From an uncultured Bacilli bacterium (GTDB lineage Bacteria; Bacillota_I; Bacilli_A; RF39; UBA660), in the NCBI GenBank assembly GCA_934141575.1, contig CAKPCJ010000029.1, positions 1-15,045 on the forward strand: 15,045 nucleotides of DNA, given 5' to 3'. A program made the translations under genes and the position numbers. The notes beneath the pieces were generated by a model, which saw only the letters and a program-made list of their open reading frames with translations, made no database searches and had not been told where the DNA came from. Shown piece after piece: positions 13,794 to 15,045 of the stretch; positions within the stretch are counted from its first letter, which is position 1, and each line of letters begins with the position of its first letter.

Positions 13794-14402
13794 ATGAAAT
13801 TAACGCGGGAAGAAGCAAGAGAATTATTGAAAATTGAAAGAAAAAATACAATAGATGATAGGTGGATAGAGCATTGTATATCTGTTGGCAATAATGCTGG
13901 TAGGATTGCTAAAGCATTAAACGAAAAAGGTATCAATGTAGATATAGATAAAACAATTACTTTAGGTTATTTACATGATATTGGTAAATATAATGGCGAG
14001 TCACGTGGTCATGTCATGAGAGGATACGAATACTTAAAAAGTAAGGGATATGATGATGAATATGCTAATATATGTCTAACTCATTCTTATTTAAATAATG
14101 ATGTAGTATGTACTGCCGGAGGTGTTCCAAATCCAAATAGTAACCCTTTTTTAACAAATTTTATAAAGAATCATGAATATACTATAGAGGAAAAAATAAT
14201 AAATTTATGTGACTTGATGTGTCCACAGGGAAATAAAGTATTTACGATTGATAAAAGATTAATTGATATAATGATTAGAAAGGGTGCATACTCTAACACT
14301 CAATATCATATTAAAGAAACATATAAGTTGAAAGAATATTTTGATAATTTATTAGGATATAACTTGTATGACTTATTTCCAGAAATAAAAGAAAATTTGT
14401 GA
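13794..14402 (+). CDS. HD-domain phosphohydrolase
   Basis: 202 residues, a single HD domain. Metal-binding residues can be placed as H27 (WIEHCISV), the HD pair H61-D62 in YLHDIGKY, and D140 (NLCDLM); H97 (LTHSYL) is a further candidate ligand. The LHDIGK core marks the HDIG-like subgroup of small predicted hydrolases, many of which act on phosphate esters or nucleotides. No membrane or sensor domain is present. ATG 13794 starts two bases after the stop of the nucleotidase-hydrolase fusion, and its GGAGAG ribosome site lies inside the last codons of that gene, so the two are co-translated. Context suggests a nucleotide substrate (inference). It ends at TGA 14402; AAAAATTTTTTT follows, with no GC stem, and could act as a weak terminator. 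Just beyond lies a truncated SDR. Confidence 0.8.
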   Translation: MKLTREEARELLKIERKNTIDDRWIEHCISVGNNAGRIAKALNEKGINVDIDKTITLGYLHDIGKYNGESRGHVMRGYEYLKSKGYDDEYANICLTHSYLNNDVVCTAGGVPNPNSNPFLTNFIKNHEYTIEEKIINLCDLMCPQGNKVFTIDKRLIDIMIRKGAYSNTQYHIKETYKLKEYFDNLLGYNLYDLFPEIKENL

Positions 14403-14698
14403 AAAATTTTTTTGTTCATAGGTATTTTCTGTTAAATTACCTTCTAACCAAACACCTGCATTATTAATTAAAATATTTGTATTACCTTGATTTTCAATAA
14501 TTGTTTTTATAGTTTTATCAACTTCTTCTGGTTTTGTAACATCACAAGTGTAGCATTCTGCATTTGGAATTTCCTTTGATATTCTTATTGTATTTTCCTC
14601 TGTTTTAGAAATAGTTATTATATTATCTTCTCACTTAGTAGTTTAGCAATTGCTTTACCTAAACCAGCATCTCCACCAGTAATTATTATATTTCTCAT
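14403..14698 (-). pseudogene. Truncated, frameshifted SDR remnant
   Basis: On the minus strand ATG 14698 (preceded by a GGGAG-type ribosome site) begins a classical SDR: MRNIIITGGDAGLGKAIAKLL, whose TGGxxxLG is the NAD(P)-binding motif. At about 14622-14632 the frame breaks; the product would end at TAA, but shifting by one base restores an SDR sequence that continues through CDVTKPEEVDKT and ILINNAGVW (the NNAG motif). After NLTENTYEQ, near 14405, the similarity ends as the frame runs into the antisense of the HD gene, so the Ser-Tyr-Lys active site and the C-terminal 60% are missing. About 98 codons remain. It is unrelated in position to the intact SDR at 3048 and looks like a gene cut by a recombination or insertion. 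Confidence 0.75.
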
Positions 14699-14720
14699 TA
14701 TATGTTTCTCCCTGTACTAA

Positions 14721-15045
14721 CCGTCTTTTCTCCTTCAAAATATTTTTGCTAATTCATTTGCGGTTTTTATAATTTATAATATTGTTTTTAACATTGCATA
14801 TAAAATTACCCAAATTTTAGTAGATACTGCTGTATTTAATATAAGTTCAAATAAAACTTTAACTAAATATCAATTAGAATATACTTATTTAAGTGAAGTT
14901 ATTCATGGTCTAGGGAAAGCATTCAGCAAATTAATTTTATTAATACCGGTTGTATATGCATTTAATCCAAATAATTTAAGAATAGTTGCTGCAATTTTAT
15001 CATTTAGTATATTACTACAAATGTTAGTATATAATAAATATTGTA
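14721..15045 (+). pseudogene. MFS-transporter-like fragment lacking a 5' end
   Basis: An open frame runs from just after TAA (14718-14720) to the window end with no usable ATG, GTG or TTG at its beginning. The translation is strongly hydrophobic, with segments around FANSFAVFIIYNIVFNIAYK, KLILLIPVVYAF and VAAILSFSILLQMLVY separated by VDTAVFNISSNK, a polar EYTYLSEVIHGLGK loop and NPNNLR. The pattern resembles the C-terminal half of an MFS-type efflux permease. In a different frame ATG 14702 gives 16 codons before a stop. It is most likely a 5'-truncated transporter continuing past the window; the family assignment is by pattern and is moderate. The 22 bases 14699-14720 hold only the SDR remnant's ribosome site. 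Confidence 0.45.

Noticed and set aside
1..15045. A recoded (TGA = Trp) mollicute genome, suggested by the AT richness
   Set aside because: Conserved Trp positions use TGG, and TGA ends the UDG-like and HD genes at sensible positions.
1..15045. CRISPR array or phage attachment site
   Set aside because: No regularly spaced repeats, integrase or tRNA gene is present.

Overview
The window is very AT-rich and uses the standard bacterial code: TGG encodes Trp throughout, and TGA is a real stop in at least the UDG-like and HD genes. Genes are tightly packed with GGAGG-type ribosome sites, sigma-A promoters (often with an extended -10) and short hairpin/T-tract terminators. A CIRCE operator, a membrane-anchored glucosaminidase, a YnbB-type PLP enzyme and a phosphoketolase together point to a low-GC Gram-positive (Bacillota), perhaps a host-associated anaerobic or fermentative Clostridia/Bacilli lineage. 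The rank is an inference; no rRNA or tRNA is present to fix it.

Left part (1-5774, all minus strand). In transcription order this holds htpG, then an SDR oxidoreductase overlapping a methionine-gamma-lyase-family PLP gene by one base, an unrecognised single-pass membrane protein, a membrane-anchored glucosaminidase, and a TtcA-type PP-loop ATPase cut by the window edge. htpG has a near-consensus promoter covered by a CIRCE element, so HrcA heat-shock control is predicted.

Middle part (5775-10275). A small orphan protein-kinase-like gene is transcribed divergently from htpG. It meets a convergent phosphoketolase gene at one shared hairpin terminator that contains both stop codons. Upstream of the phosphoketolase, also on the minus strand, lie a small helical (possibly ferritin-like) protein and a cysteine-cluster protein of YkgJ type. 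At two junctions (about 3802-3838 and 8982-9025) the terminator of one gene physically overlaps the promoter of the next.

Right part (10276-15045) looks accessory. Two divergent units share a 242-bp intergenic region. On the minus strand is a YunG-like domain fused to a family-4-like uracil-DNA glycosylase, followed by an APH/choline-kinase-like gene whose start is destroyed although its ribosome site is intact. On the plus strand is a fusion of a HAD 5'-nucleotidase with an inosine/uridine-type nucleoside hydrolase, followed two bases later by an HD-domain phosphohydrolase. These could together take nucleotides down to nucleosides and free bases and remove uracil from DNA: either nucleotide house-cleaning/salvage or, more speculatively, nucleotide depletion as a defence. 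Just after the HD gene are a truncated, frameshifted SDR and a 5'-less MFS-transporter fragment, so the cassette borders decayed DNA.

No CRISPR array, insertion sequence, RNA gene or riboswitch could be supported.
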